Shown in pieces: positions 31,900 through 42,469 of a DNA stretch of 64,000 nt (position 1 is the first letter of the stretch; each line of letters begins with the position of its first letter). Location of the stretch: contig JAVMKO010000021.1 in the NCBI GenBank assembly GCA_032164245.1, positions 9,926,285 through 9,990,284 of the forward strand, read 5' to 3'. The notes beneath the pieces are model-generated. The model was not told the DNA's origin and did no database searches. It was given only the letters and a program-made list of their open reading frames with translations. Both the position numbers and the translations under genes were made by a program. This DNA is from Sternotherus odoratus (lineage: Eukaryota > Chordata > Testudines > Kinosternidae).

Positions 31900-32140
31900 G
31901 ATGCTTATTATTATTATTTGTATTACCGTAGCTCCTCGTGGCTCTAACTGAGCTCGTAATATCAATTGAGATAGACCCAGTGTGGACACATATTAAGAGC
32001 CTGCCCTGAAGAGCTTATCTAAAGAGACAAGACAGTCAAAAAGTGTGAGGGGAAACTGAGGCACGGAGCAGGGCGGTGACTTGCTCCTGTCACACAGCAA
32101 GTCAGTGACAGAGCTGGGAAACCTTTTTGAGCACCTTTTC
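31900..32140 (-). repeat. MIR-type SINE with tail
   Basis: TTATTATTATTATTTGTATT, then GGGGAAACTGAGGCACGGAG, then CACACAGCAAGTCAGTGAC. Confidence 0.72.
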
Positions 32141-32960
32141 TCTGTTTTAACCTAAGTGTGGATGGGGCAGGGCCCATGGGAGTCCACAGCCAAGCCCGGA
32201 GAAGGGACAAATGACTGATTCACTGATTCGAATCTTTTCTTCTCAGCTCAGTCTGTGGTTGTCATTCCTAAAGGATGAGCGAGCTCCACTCAGTCCCAGC
32301 GCTGCTCCTGGCTGAAGCAGGCCACACACGCCCATGCACAGAGCGCCAACTCATGGAAAAGCAATGCATGACACAATCCCACGACAGCTCAGCTCTCTCT
32401 GTCTGGGGCCCAGCCCAGCATGCTGCTAACCCGTGTGTGCAAGGGAACCGGGCATGCTGGGAGAGTTCTCTGCAAGGTGCCATTGTGTTTATGCCTAGTT
32501 CAAACGGAGACAATTCAGCCCCGGTCTCAGTGGGTGCTGCGTCTGTTGATTTCAGTCGAGTTTATCCCGCTTACCCCAGCTGCAAACTTGCCCCATGGTG
32601 TGGACGCCTGTTTAGAACGGGAGGACAATTCCTCCCTTGGACGGAACGTGGGTTGCCACAGGGATCTGTGCTGGCAGCTGCCAGGCTGTTGCTCCCTTGT
32701 CCACTCCCCCCTGGGGTTGGCAGGCCGGGGCTCCCCGCTTTCCCAGCGCCAGCCCGTTTCTCTCAATTCCTCTTCAGCATTTCACCTGCCTTTTTTGGCT
32801 TGTCCCACGCTCACACTAGGGCTGATGTGGAATTCCTTCTCCGTGGCCTGCACAGGCCTCGGCCCCTCTTTGGAGACTGTCGTCGAGGGGAGCTGCTAGT
32901 GCCGGGTGTGATGTGGTGTTGTTGATGTGCGTCCCAGCAGGAACCCAGCTGAGAACTGCC
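32141..32960. other. No gene supported
   Basis: A plus-strand 216-codon frame (32275-32925) exists, but a second plus frame of 159 codons overlaps it and neither has a recognisable domain. Confidence 0.4.
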
Positions 32961-32967
32961 AAACTCA

Positions 32968-33190
32968 TCTCATAGACTTTGAAGACCAGAAGGGACCAGA
33001 AGGCTCATCTAGTCTGGCTTCCTGCATGACGGCCAGAGACCCCCCTCGCCCAGTGATTCCTGCAGCAAGCCCATTGCTGGAGAACAAGGCAGGTTGAAGT
33101 CCCAGCAGGGCTTCACACCAGGGAGGTGAAACATCCTCCGCTTTGCAGTACCAAGCTTCTGCATGAGGCAGGCACAAAACCCGGCCCCGA
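32968..33190 (-). mobile_element. CR1 LINE 3' end
   Basis: 'TCATAGACTTTGAAGACCAG', 'AAGGGACCAGAAGGCTCATC' and 'TAGTCTGGCTTCCTGCATGA' are the reverse complement of the CR1 tail. Confidence 0.75.
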
Positions 33191-33920
33191 GGGAGGCCCA
33201 CTGGCAATCAGGCCTGGGGGATACTCCGCCAGCTCTCCTGTGATCTCTCTCCTGGCTCCCTAGCCCCGCAGTAGGGACCTTGCCCTCCCTCTCTCTCCCT
33301 TTCCCTGCCCCTGCAGAGGTGAGTTATGGACAGTGGGATTGGGGGATGGGAAGCTCTCAGACGGGACCCGCTTGTCACTGTATTACCAGTAAATCGAGCG
33401 GCCCAGGCCAGCCGTTGCCAAGACAGGACTTAGGAGTCACTCACGGTCACAATCCTGTGGTTAAGCGGTGAATAAGAAAGAAGGGATTTTCCCAGGCCAG
33501 GCGGAAGTGGAGTGGGGCCGAGAAAGTTGCTCTTGGGTCTTTGTTTGTGGGATTTCTGCCAGGAGAAAAGCAAAGGGGGAGGGCATAGCAAAGGCTGACC
33601 CAGCATCTGGCATCTGGTGTGTGTGTAAACCGCAGAAGGGGGACGTTTGTGGGGTACACATGACCTCAGGCTTTGAGAGGTTCACCCCCTGCTCCAGGAG
33701 GGTTGCCGGCCGAGAGCTCTGTCTCCCAGAGCAAGACTGACTCGGATCTCTTGTGTGGGAGTAAGGTTCTGTGTTGGGGCATGGGGGGCGCTCTTGACTC
33801 CGTAGCCGCGGATCGGAGGGCTCCGGGACCGTTGCTGCAGGAGCTTTACAGCTGACTGGCCTGATACAAGCCTTTGCCATTTTCAGCCTGAATGCCGTAT
33901 TTACATACTGTGAAACCTCG

Positions 33921-34055
33921 ATATAACGGACTAATTCGGGCGGGGGGGTGTCCGTTAAAACCGAAAGTCCGTTATTTAATAATTTTTTAAAATCATTAAA
34001 TAACGGACTTTCGGGTGACAACGGACACCCCCCCGCCCGAATTAGTCCGTTATAT
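33921..34055. repeat. 135-base near-perfect palindrome
   Basis: Outer arms 33921-33956 and 34020-34055 pair over 36 bases without mismatch. Inner arms 33961-33980 and 33996-34015 pair over 20 bases on the same axis. A four-base mismatch separates the pairs, and a 15-base A/T loop lies in the middle. Confidence 0.95.
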
Positions 34056-34084
34056 GGAGCCAGCCGTGAGTCAGCCCACCCCAC

Positions 34085-34690
34085 CCCCTCCCCCTGCCCG
34101 GCTCCCCGCTGCGGGGAGCCGGGCGGGGGGGTTGACAGCTCCCGCCCGGCTTCCAGCTGGAGGGAGCCGAGCGGGAGCTGTCAAACCCCCCGCCCGGCTT
34201 CCCGCTGGAGGGAGCCCAGCGGGAGCTGTCAACCCCCCCGCCCGGCTTCCCGCTGCGGGGAGCCGGGCGGGAGCTCTCAAACCCCCCCCCCCCGCTTGGC
34301 TCCCCGTTGCGGGGAGCCGGGCGGGGGGTTGACAGCTCCCGCCCGGCTTCCAGCTGGAGGGAGCCAAGCGGGAGCTGTCAAACCCCCCGCCCGGCTTCCC
34401 GCTGCGGGGAGCCGAGCGGAGGCTCTCAAACCCCCCCCCCCCCCGCCCGGCTCCCCGTTCCGGGGAGCCGGGCGGGGGGGTTGACAGCTCCTGCCCGGCT
34501 CCCCCCAGCGGGAAGCCCGGCGGGAGCTGTCAAACCCCCCGCCCGGCTTCCCGCTGCGGGGAGCCGAGCGGGGGCTCTCAACCCCCCCCGCCCGGCTCCC
34601 CGTTGCGGGGAGCCGGGCGGGGGGGGGCGGGGGGGTTTGACAGCTCCCGCAGGGGTCCCCACTGCGGGGAGCCGGCGGGAGCTGTCAACC
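34085..34690. repeat. GC-rich tandem array, about 12 units of about 51 bases
   Basis: Each unit contains GGGGAGCCGGGCGGG or GGGAGCCGAGCGGGAGC variants joined by poly-C/G and TGTCAA/TTGACA spacers. Many units carry a CCCCGCTGCGGGG-type mini-palindrome. The mean period is close to 51, a multiple of three, so several frames on both strands stay open throughout. Confidence 0.9.
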
Positions 34691-34813
34691 CAGCTGGCTC
34701 CCTGGGGCGGGAGCCGGCAGCCCCCAAAACGGATTTCGGATGCATCGGAAATTTTGTCCGTTGCATCCGAAGTCCGTTAAATCGGGGTCCGTTAAATCGA
34801 GGGTTTACTGTAC

Positions 34814-35462
34814 TGTGATGGAGCAGGAATACTGTGTGTGTGCCTCAGTTTCCCCTATGCATTTCTTGAGTGTCTATGTGAAGGGATAAGGATGTGCAGC
34901 CGATTCAAAGCAGAGCCTCTCTGCAGGTGTCCATACCTGAAGCTGTAATCTGACCCGGGGGGGGGGGGAAGGGAGGTCACCTGACCTGTCAGGAAGGAGA
35001 CAGAGAAAGGAATGCAGGGGAGAGGCGGATGAGGAAGTCTCAGTCTGGATCGGGCAGACAAGAGGCAGGGAGCTCCAGGCAAGCTGGCCTAGCTCTCTGG
35101 CCCCAAAATGGATCCAGCTGAGGGGTCACGTTCACTGTATGGTTTGTGTTAGACCAAGTACTGGTCATCAAATAAACCTCTGTTTTACTGGCTGGGTGAG
35201 AGTCACGTCTGACTGTGGATTTGGGTTGCAGAATCCCCAGGCTCCCTCAGGACCCCGCCCGGGCAGACTAACTGCGGGAAGCGCACGGAGGGGCAGAAGG
35301 TGCTGAATGCTCCGAGGTCAGACCCAGGAAGGTATAAACGGGGACCTCTAAGCTCCTAGCCTTGGAGACAGGCTGTGTACGGAGAGAGGACGTTTTCCCT
35401 CGGAGTCCTGACTGGCTTCACAGGGAGCAAGTTCCAGACCATCGCCCGGGCGCTCCGTGACA
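34814..35462 (+). mobile_element. Solo LTR, endogenous-retrovirus type
   Basis: Starts TGTGATGGAGCAGG and ends CGCTCCGTGACA. It shares its opening block (GCCTCAGTTTCCCCTATGC) and its AATAAA...GGCTGG.TGAGAGTCAC block with the LTR at 62.8 kb. Flanking 5-mers TGTAC and CATAC differ at two positions, so a target duplication is possible but not clean. No internal retroviral genes adjoin it. Confidence 0.72.
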
Positions 35463-36250
35463 CATACTTTTAAATTTCATTTGCATGCTTTATAAAAGCT
35501 GAACGTGCACCTGCATTCGCCAGGATGTGAGCCGGGGCCTTATTGGAATGGTCAGATGTGAGCACCTCTGCTACGCTGTTCGTCTTTCGCCTTCCAGGAT
35601 CCCCTGGAAATTCAAGGGGATCCATCTGGGCGGGAGGTGTTGGGCTATCCGGGGTTCAGGATTTGCTGGCCGCTTGGGGCTGGTGAAACTGCCCTGCCCC
35701 TTACTAGCAGCAGCCTGACCTTTCGGCGCTGGCAGTCATGTCTCTGCTCGGTTAATCAGTTTCACCATTAGGAAGGCATGCGGTGGATACAGATTGACTA
35801 GACTTCAATGGCGCTTTTTATTGGGTCCGAATGACCTGAGAAAAACGGTCCTTGGGCACTGGGAACGTAGCCCTGCGGGTGCACTAGCTGGCACCAGCAG
35901 GACTTCGGGGGTTCTTCACGGACGAACCTTCCTCCCCTGCCCACTGCGGGTTTTGGCTTTGATTAGCAGGCGAGTCTGTGTCCTTGCCCTCTTCCCATTT
36001 AGTCCCCTGGATCTAACTCCCGGGTCCCTGCAAAGAGCCCCATTCGCTTGTGAGCGTGCTGGGGTCGCACGGGGAGAACGTTCACCCATCTCAGGCCTGA
36101 GACAGCAACTCAGCAGCCTTGGGCGTATGACGTGAACCCGCTAAATGTGTTGAGGCGCGTCCTGGCGTGGACGTATTCCACCCGCTGGCTGCCTGTGCGC
36201 TAAAGGCCTAAGTGGTGAGGGAAGTGTCCCAATGGGACACCCTCCCTCCG
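35463..36250. other. Intergenic, no gene seen
   Basis: No splice-supported exon or clear repeat boundary. Confidence 0.4.
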
Positions 36251-36298
36251 GGCCATGGCGCGGCAGCTGAGATCAGCCATGCTGCTCAGCCCCCCGTG

Positions 36299-36306
36299 TA
36301 TAAAAG
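36299..36306 (+). promoter_or_regulatory. TATA-like box
   Basis: TATAAAAG set between GC-rich CCCCCG and ACGGGGG, 86 bases before an ATG at 36392. The ATG opens a 67-codon frame (MSEPCRPSSDTDAAAP...) rich in Pro/Ala/Arg and running through poly-C tracts. Promoter-like geometry, but no partner exon was found. Confidence 0.3.
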
Positions 36307-36599
36307 ACGGGGGTCGCTGGCCGGGCATTCCCCCAGACGGTCCCTTCTCTTGGGATTCATTCTCTGCCACCCCGTGAAACCCAGAACAAGCATGTCAGAG
36401 CCTTGCCGGCCCAGCTCAGACACAGATGCGGCGGCCCCCCCCCCCCCCCCGCTGGCTATGGGGCGTGGCGTCCCCCCCCCCCCGCATGCTGGCTGCCTTC
36501 GCATCCCCAGTGACCCACCCTCCGAGCCCCGTTGTTTCCGAGCAGCTGAACAGAAGGGTGATGAGTGTGGTAATACGATCCAGGCAGCCCGCTGACCTC

Positions 36600-37364
36600 G
36601 AGGGGTCAAGGAGCAGGACAGCGCCAGGGGTCATCACGGCACTTACCGGCCAACCATGTGCTGCCTTGTAGGAAGAGGGGGGGGGACGACACAGATTCAG
36701 CAGTGCAGGGATTAGATCCGGAGAGGAGCCGAAAAATCCCTGAAATGTCTCCTCATCCAGAGCCAAAACTCTCCGGGCCAAACGGACACCGGGTGTAAGG
36801 GGATGCAACTCCTGTGACATTTGTGGGCTGAAGCAGGGCTGAATTTGGCCCTCTGGGAAGTGCAGGAGGCTCAGAGCGATGGCTCGGGGGTGAGCGAAAG
36901 CTGCCGAGAGACTGGGGGTGATCTAGCCTGAGCAGACCTCCCCTCCCCCCACTCCGGTGGCACCTGCACTTCAGACTTTAGGGTCCACATGAGCTGCGGC
37001 CGAAACACAAAGCAGGCCCAGCGTGCGTCCAGGATCCGTGTGTGTCTCCCACCCTTATTAGGATGAACTCACCCCAGCAGGCAGGTTCCCTGCCGAGCGG
37101 ACGCGGGAGAATCAATTGACCAGTCACAAGCGGATCTAAGTAGCAAGATTCGGTGACTCTTTGGTCTGGCATCCCAGCGCCTGTGCTCTCACCGCCTGGG
37201 GTCTGAGAGCTCGGCATCTGTCATCTAACCTCAGGGTCCTCTCTCAATGGAAGGAAGGAAATCGTAACACACGGGAAAGGCAGCTGGAGATTTATAGGTT
37301 TCCTCCAGAAGTGGGCTGAGAAGGAGAGAGGCCCACAGCTTCTCTCTCTCTCTCTCACACACAC
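36600..37364. other. No gene supported
   Basis: A minus-strand frame (36820-36416) covers a degenerate interspersed repeat (GGTGTAAGGGGATGCAACTC area). Low information elsewhere. Confidence 0.4.
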
Positions 37365-38105
37365 TCTCTCAGGGTTCCTTCCCCTCTCTGAACTCCATGG
37401 GGCCCTGCATGAAACCCCCCTAAGCTTATTTCTACCAGCTTAGGGTACAATTTCCCCAAGGCATAAATCCCTTTTGTCCTTGGACGATCTGCTACCACCA
37501 CCAAGTGATTTAAACAAACGTTCAGGGAGGGCCACTTGGAGCCCTATCTTCCCCAAAATATCCCCCCCCCAAGCCCTACACCCCTTTCCTGGGAAGGCTT
37601 GAAAATAATATCCTCACCAGTTGGTACAGGTGAGTCCAGACCCAAATCCCTTAATCAGGTTCTTTAAAGAAGAATTGTATTTAAAGAAAAGGTAGAAGAA
37701 TCACCTCTGTATAAACAGGATGGAAGATAACTTTACAGGATAACAAAAAATTGACAAACACAGAGGGACTCCCTTTAGGCTTAATTTCAAAGTTACAAAA
37801 AACAGGAATAAACCTCCCTCCAGCACAGGGAAAATTCACAAGATAAAACAAAAGAGAACACGCCTTGCCTAACTTTTACGTACTATTTTTGTAAAATAAG
37901 CGACTAGTTCAGGATTGTTTTGTTTGGAGGAAATGGATTTTTGTCTGGTCCCTCTCAGTCCTATGAGCAAACACCCACACACACCAAAACCACAGACAAA
38001 GCCCCCCTCCCCATTTGAAAGTACTTTCTTTCCCTATTGGTTCTTTTGGTCAGGTGCCAGCCAGGTTATTTGAGCTTCGTAACCCCTTACAGTTAAGGGT
38101 GAATT
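37365..38105 (-). mobile_element. Retroelement fragment, LTR-like, family not assigned
   Basis: 'CTTATTTCTACCAGCTTAGG', 'CCAAGCCCTACACCCCTTTC' and 'GGTGCCAGCCAGGTTATTTG' recall a repeat I associate with turtle genomes. The orientation and exact ends are uncertain and no coding region was seen. Confidence 0.45.
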
Positions 38106-38130
38106 CTAGGCTACCCTTAGCTGTATGGTT

Positions 38131-38153
38131 AACACACACACACACACACACAC
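38131..38153. repeat. Short (AC)n run
   Basis: About eleven AC units. Confidence 0.9.
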
Positions 38154-39432
38154 TCTGCAGCTCCAGCAGTATCCACGGCTTTATCCCCCAGCAAATCGAA
38201 GCGACAGTAATCAGAGGAGATAACACACCACACTGCCCCCGGAAAAGATTAAACATGCAGCCACAGATTGGATTCGGACCTGGTTTGTGGCAATATGATT
38301 TAGTCTCCCCTACGTATCCCTGAATTCAGAAAGAAAAGCCCCGCCCCGGAAATCTTGTTGTTTCTACAGGCTAGAGATACCCTCCTCTTCCCCTTCAGCC
38401 CCAGGAGGACTGAGCAGGTATCTTGCTCCGTACCTTATCCCAGGATATGGGAAAGACAGTTAGTGAGGGCCTGTCTAGTCCGCCTTGTTTCCCATGTGTC
38501 AGAGAGCCCACTGTCAGGATGTTTATTGGCGTTAAATTTCCTCTTCTCCATTCTTCCCTTCCCCCTAGCTGGCAGCATGTGCCCCCATCACAACCTCTGG
38601 GGTCACCGGCAGTCATTCTGAAAACACACCAGACCGGGGTCACATTCTAGTGACACCCCATTGGATGACACTCGGCAATTCCCTTTCCTCCTGGGTATTC
38701 ACACCCTTGCAAAGCAGCTCCCAGCAAATGATCTCAAAGCATTTTTTGCTTGCTTTAAATCAACTCCCACAACCCTCTCTGCAGGACCGGCCCCATCCCC
38801 CTTTCACACGGCATCTCGGGGAGCACCCGGGGCTCAGAGTGATTTTGATGATGCAGCCTCCAAGGTCGCAGGGTGGATCTGACAGAGTTGGGAACAGCCC
38901 CCGGGGTATCCTGGTTCCCAGGCCTGTGCCTTTTACCGTGAGCTCATTCCCCTCCGCTGTTAGACTTGTATTTATGAGCAGAGACACTGGGAGTTAGTTT
39001 CCCAGACCCGAGGAAGAGCTGTGTGTAAGCTGGAAAGCGTTTCTCTCTCACACCCATAGAAGATATTACCTCACCCCCTTTGTCTCTCTACTAGCCTGGG
39101 GCCGATTCAGCTACAGCATCAGCGCATATACTCTCACCCCCATCTTTTCTAGAGACAGGTAGCAGACCTTTCTGCCCTTCCTGTTGGACTGATGTGTATC
39201 TGGGTGTGAAATCCAGGGTCCGATCCTTACCCCAGGGGTCAGCAGCAGGTTCTCAGTGTGGGAATCTAACCGGGCTCAGCCCCAAAAGACATTTAATGAC
39301 TCTCTGGGTTCAGAAACTGACGCGCAGGCCTCATGATCTGTCTGAGGCGCAGGGACTGTCTCCAGGGATTGCCAACAGAAGCCAAGATTTACCTCCTCTT
39401 CAGGTGTCAGGAGATGAATGTGCCAACAGGCG
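38154..39432. other. Intergenic, no gene seen
   Basis: No supported exon. It ends at the first copy of the 354-base direct repeat. Confidence 0.4.
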
Positions 39433-39786
39433 TGTCCACAGGATGCTTCAGCCGCTTCAGCGGAAAGAAGCTTCTTGTGACGGGACTGGGGGCTATTTGT
39501 GCTCGGTCACAGGGCTGATCTGCGTTCAAATAAACTGGCCCCGGGAACTGAACGTTGGCGTTTTGTCAGGGATTCCTGCTGAGGAAGGAAGGAGCTGCCA
39601 TGAACAACCTGCAACTGACCTCTCCCGGATGATAATCTGCCTGTGAATTCACCTGCCTTTGCAGGAATGATCACTGCTGGGGCACCGCTGTAGGGAAGCT
39701 CACAGCCCTGGAGTTGTGTGTGCTGAAATTGACAAGACACCCAGCTGTGAGAAGGGTCACCAGGGTGCAGTGCTAGTGTCATCAGG
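39433..39786 (+). repeat. Direct repeat, copy 1 (354 bases)
   Basis: Nearly identical to 41185-41546. Begins TGTCCACAGGATGCTTCAG and ends GTGCTAGTGTCATCAGG. No coding capacity recognised. Confidence 0.97.
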
Positions 39787-39789
39787 CAT

Positions 39790-40400
39790 GGCTCGTAAGG
39801 AAACTCGCAGCTTTAGCTGACTCTGGCAGGGCACTGCTGTGAGGAAGCTCACGCTGCTGGTATCCTTGTGTGTGTGAAGAGCGCGTGTCAGTGAATCCTG
39901 GCTGGTACTGGCAGAAGATGGGGCGCTGGTGTGAGGAAACACAACGCTGGGATCCCAGCTTGTGTGATCACGGCATTTCAGCTGGGAGCCGGGCCCTACT
40001 GGGGCAATACCAACAGCATGTATAATTATCCTTCCTCTCCTCCTTCAGCAAGTAGGTGCCCCTCCCCGCCCTTCTCCTCCAAAGCAAGTGAGACAAAAAG
40101 AGCAAAGGAGCATGAGTGAAAAAGCCACAGTCTTGGGAACATTGGGTGGCGTGATGCAATTCTGGACAGCAGGATTTTAAACACACTCTGCCTCATTCTC
40201 CCTCCGCCCTGCAGCGGGTGGGGTCTGAGGCCAGGGCAAAGTCCCTGGAAGCATTGAACCCGGCTCCTGACACAATGCAGGGTGTGTTGCCTGCAGGGAG
40301 GCAGGGAGAACCTGGGCTTTATCCTGAGCTTTATCTTGGGCTTGGTAGTGTTGCCTGTTCAGGGATCCCTTAGCAGGAAATGTGTCACTACAGGCTTGTT
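39790..40400. repeat. Degenerate tandem motif region
   Basis: GCTGTGAGGAAGCTCAC-like motifs near 39836 and 39921 echo those inside the direct repeats and at 43370 and 43428, suggesting an older, scattered tandem family. The rest holds no gene. Confidence 0.4.
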
Positions 40401-40404
40401 TAAG

Positions 40405-40528
40405 ATTAGCAGCCAGGTTAGTCTGTATCCGTAAATCAGACGATGAAGACTTGTGGCACCTTAGAGAACTGACCAGTTTATTTCAGCATAAGCTTTCGTG
40501 GGCTATAGCCCACTTCATCTGATGCACT
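40405..40528 (+). repeat. Sauropsid interspersed repeat
   Basis: TAGCAGCCAGGTTAGTCTGT, GACTTGTGGCACCTTAGAG and AGCATAAGCTTTCGTGGGC; the best preserved of the three copies in the window. Confidence 0.75.
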
Positions 40529-41184
40529 ACAGGCTTGGTGATTGAAGGGATCAGGGCTTGTGATACAGTTTCCCTTCTCAGAAGGTGCTTTATATAAACA
40601 GTAAGGCCCATCAGAGGAGATAAGATAACAGGCTAACTCCTGCCTTTGGGGCTCCCATGCAATCCAGTGCCAGGTGGATCTGACTTGACTATTATGGTGA
40701 GTGGCTTATGGGGGGCAGTATGGATTAGCAGTAAGCGCTGGGATGTTGCGCTTCTCTTTTCACGGCTCTGCCACCGACTCATTGGACAACCTTGGGCATG
40801 TCATCTAACTGCATAAGGAAGAAATGCTCCGTCACTGTTTTATCAAGTGCTCTGAGCTGCAGAGACGGAAGCTGACGTATCAGGCATGGCCTACGCTTAG
40901 AACTTTTGCTGGTGTCACAGGGTCGGCTACGGGTGTGAAAATTTACCTCTTTATACTGGAAAAAGCTCTCGTAGAGATGAAGTGATCCTGGTCCCAAGTC
41001 CTTATATTTCCCCCTATGAATATAAGGCTTTTGTGTTCACAGCACGGGTATAAGCGATAGCAGCGTATAGTGCGTCTCCAATATCTCTCTACCGGCAAAG
41101 CCTTTCTAGTGCAGATTAGACAAGTCCACAAACACTGCTCACCTCAAGCCTGTTGCTCTGGACTGCCTCCCGGAGCCGTCTGGT
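40529..41184. other. No gene seen
   Basis: Contains a possible SINE start near 40710 (GGCAGTATGGATTAGCAG) and nothing else recognisable. Confidence 0.35.
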
Positions 41185-41546
41185 TGTCCACAGGATGCTT
41201 CAATCGCTTCAGCGGAAAGAAGCTTCTTGTGACGGGACTGGGGGCTATTTGCGCTCGGTCACAGGGCTGATCATCTGATCTGCGTTCAAATAAACTGGCC
41301 CCGGGAACTGAACGTTAGCGTTTTGTCAGGGATTCCTGCTGAGGAAGGAAGGAGCTGCCATGAACAACCTGCAACTGACCTCTCCCGGATGATAATCTGC
41401 CTGTGAATTCACCTGCCCTTGCAGGAATGATCACTGCTGGGGCACCGCTGTAGGGAAGCTCACAGCCCTGGAGTTGTGTGTGCTGAAATTGACAAGACAC
41501 CCAGTTGTGAGAAGGGTCACCAGGGTGCAGTGCTAGTGTCATCAGG
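41185..41546 (+). repeat. Direct repeat, copy 2 (362 bases)
   Basis: Six substitutions, all transitions, plus one 8-base insertion near 41270 separate it from copy 1. The similarity starts and stops sharply at both ends. Confidence 0.97.
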
Positions 41547-41571
41547 AGCTCCTTGTTCACCCCCGTCGCAT

Positions 41572-41692
41572 GGAAACCCATGTGATCACCTGTTCTGTGC
41601 AGGCCTTCTGAAGCACCTGGCCTTGGCCATGGTCGGCAGACAGGATACTGTGCTAGATGGACCTTGGGTCTCTTATGTTCTAAGATGCCACT
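41572..41692 (+). repeat. LINE 3' tail
   Basis: 'CATGTGATCACCTGTTCTGT' then 'GACAGGATACTGTGCTAGAT' then 'GGACCTTGGGTCTCTTATGT'. Confidence 0.65.
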
Positions 41693-42161
41693 GGCAGGTG
41701 TGGCAGGTTCCTGGACTCCCTGGCCCATGGCTAGCTGCAGCCCTTCCTCCACCAGGGGCAGCCCCCAAAGGGGCCATTGTGTTTGGGGAGCATATTTGAT
41801 CCCCTTTTGCTTGAAGCGTCTGTCCTGGTGGATGGGCCTGGAGCGAGCACCCAGACCTGGGCATCCCCTGCTTTCGAATGGCCTCCTCTGCACTGAGCCA
41901 GCAGCCGCATCCCTCCACCCATGTCCAGACTCGAGAAACAGAAGGAAATTAACCGGGAGCGACAGTCACTGCTGGGATCAAGGGCTTTTCTGGGTCAGGG
42001 GCCGGTAACAGCGGGGCCTGTTGAAGGGAAGCGCGGGAGGTGTGTGTGGATGTGGATCTCTTGGGGGAGGCATGTGGGGATGGGAACGGGGGGCTTGGAG
42101 GGGGAGAAAAGACAGAGCAGGAATTAGCGGCTCAGCCCCGGTTTGCTTAGCTGAGACACAG

Positions 42162-42167
42162 TTTATT
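42162..42167 (-). other. Poly(A) hexamer
   Basis: AATAAA about 80 bases past the TGA of the candidate terminal exon, in the context CCTCAATAAACTGTG. Confidence 0.35.
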
Positions 42168-42246
42168 GAGGGATAATGGGGAGCTGAGCTGGAGCGGAAG
42201 CCCCCGGGCTGCGTTTCACACCAGCGTGGACGTCAAAACATTCAGA

Positions 42247-42454
42247 TCAGCCGGCGCGCTCGCCGGGTGGGGTCTGCGGAAAGGCCGGTGGCAGGGGGTT
42301 GTTGTTGGCCGGGCAATCTGTCTTCTCCAGCCGAGCCGGCACAAAGCGCTGGCTGCCAAAGAACCTCGCCGCAGCCTGGTCGGGGGCTGCTTTATACGGT
42401 CTGGGGCGGGGGACGGGACGATGGGGGGCTGGAGTCTCGCTGATTTCCACCTCC
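42247..42454 (-). CDS. Candidate terminal exon, unidentified
   Basis: A minus-strand stretch follows acceptor ...TATTTCCCGCCAG and reads EVEISETPAPHRPVPRPRPY, later RFFGSQRFVPARLEKTDC, to TGA at 42249-42247. An AATAAA lies 80 bases further (42167-42162). A second frame is also open and the third stops early, so coding is not proven. A TATAAAGC at 42396-42389 within the block offers a promoter reading instead. No product recognised. Confidence 0.3.
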
Positions 42455-42469
42455 CTGGCGGGAAATAGA

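Larger units (their letters stand above)
33908..34810. mobile_element. Pogo/Tigger-like DNA transposon remnant with a GC-rich internal array
   Basis: Termini CTGTGAAACCTCGATATAAC and, reverse-complemented, CAGTAAACCCTCGATTTAAC are flanked by TA on both sides (33906-33907, 34811-34812), the target of Tc1/mariner/pogo elements. No transposase is present. The 5' end is a 135-base palindrome, and most of the rest is a 12-unit GC-rich array. Its many apparent frames are array translations, not genes. Confidence 0.8.

Noticed and set aside
34085..34690. CRISPR-like regular array
   Set aside because: The units are contiguous, diverged and part of a eukaryotic transposon; there are no unique spacers.
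34071..34780. Several long open frames on both strands rich in Pro, Ala, Gly and Arg
   Set aside because: They are translations of the GC-rich 51-base array, whose period is a multiple of three.
34814..35462. Full endogenous retrovirus
   Set aside because: Only an LTR is present; no gag, pol or env sequence adjoins it, and the same holds at 25.4 and 62.8 kb.
39433..41546. LTR pair of a short retrotransposon
   Set aside because: The shared sequence continues past the would-be TG...CA ends and there is no target duplication or primer binding site.
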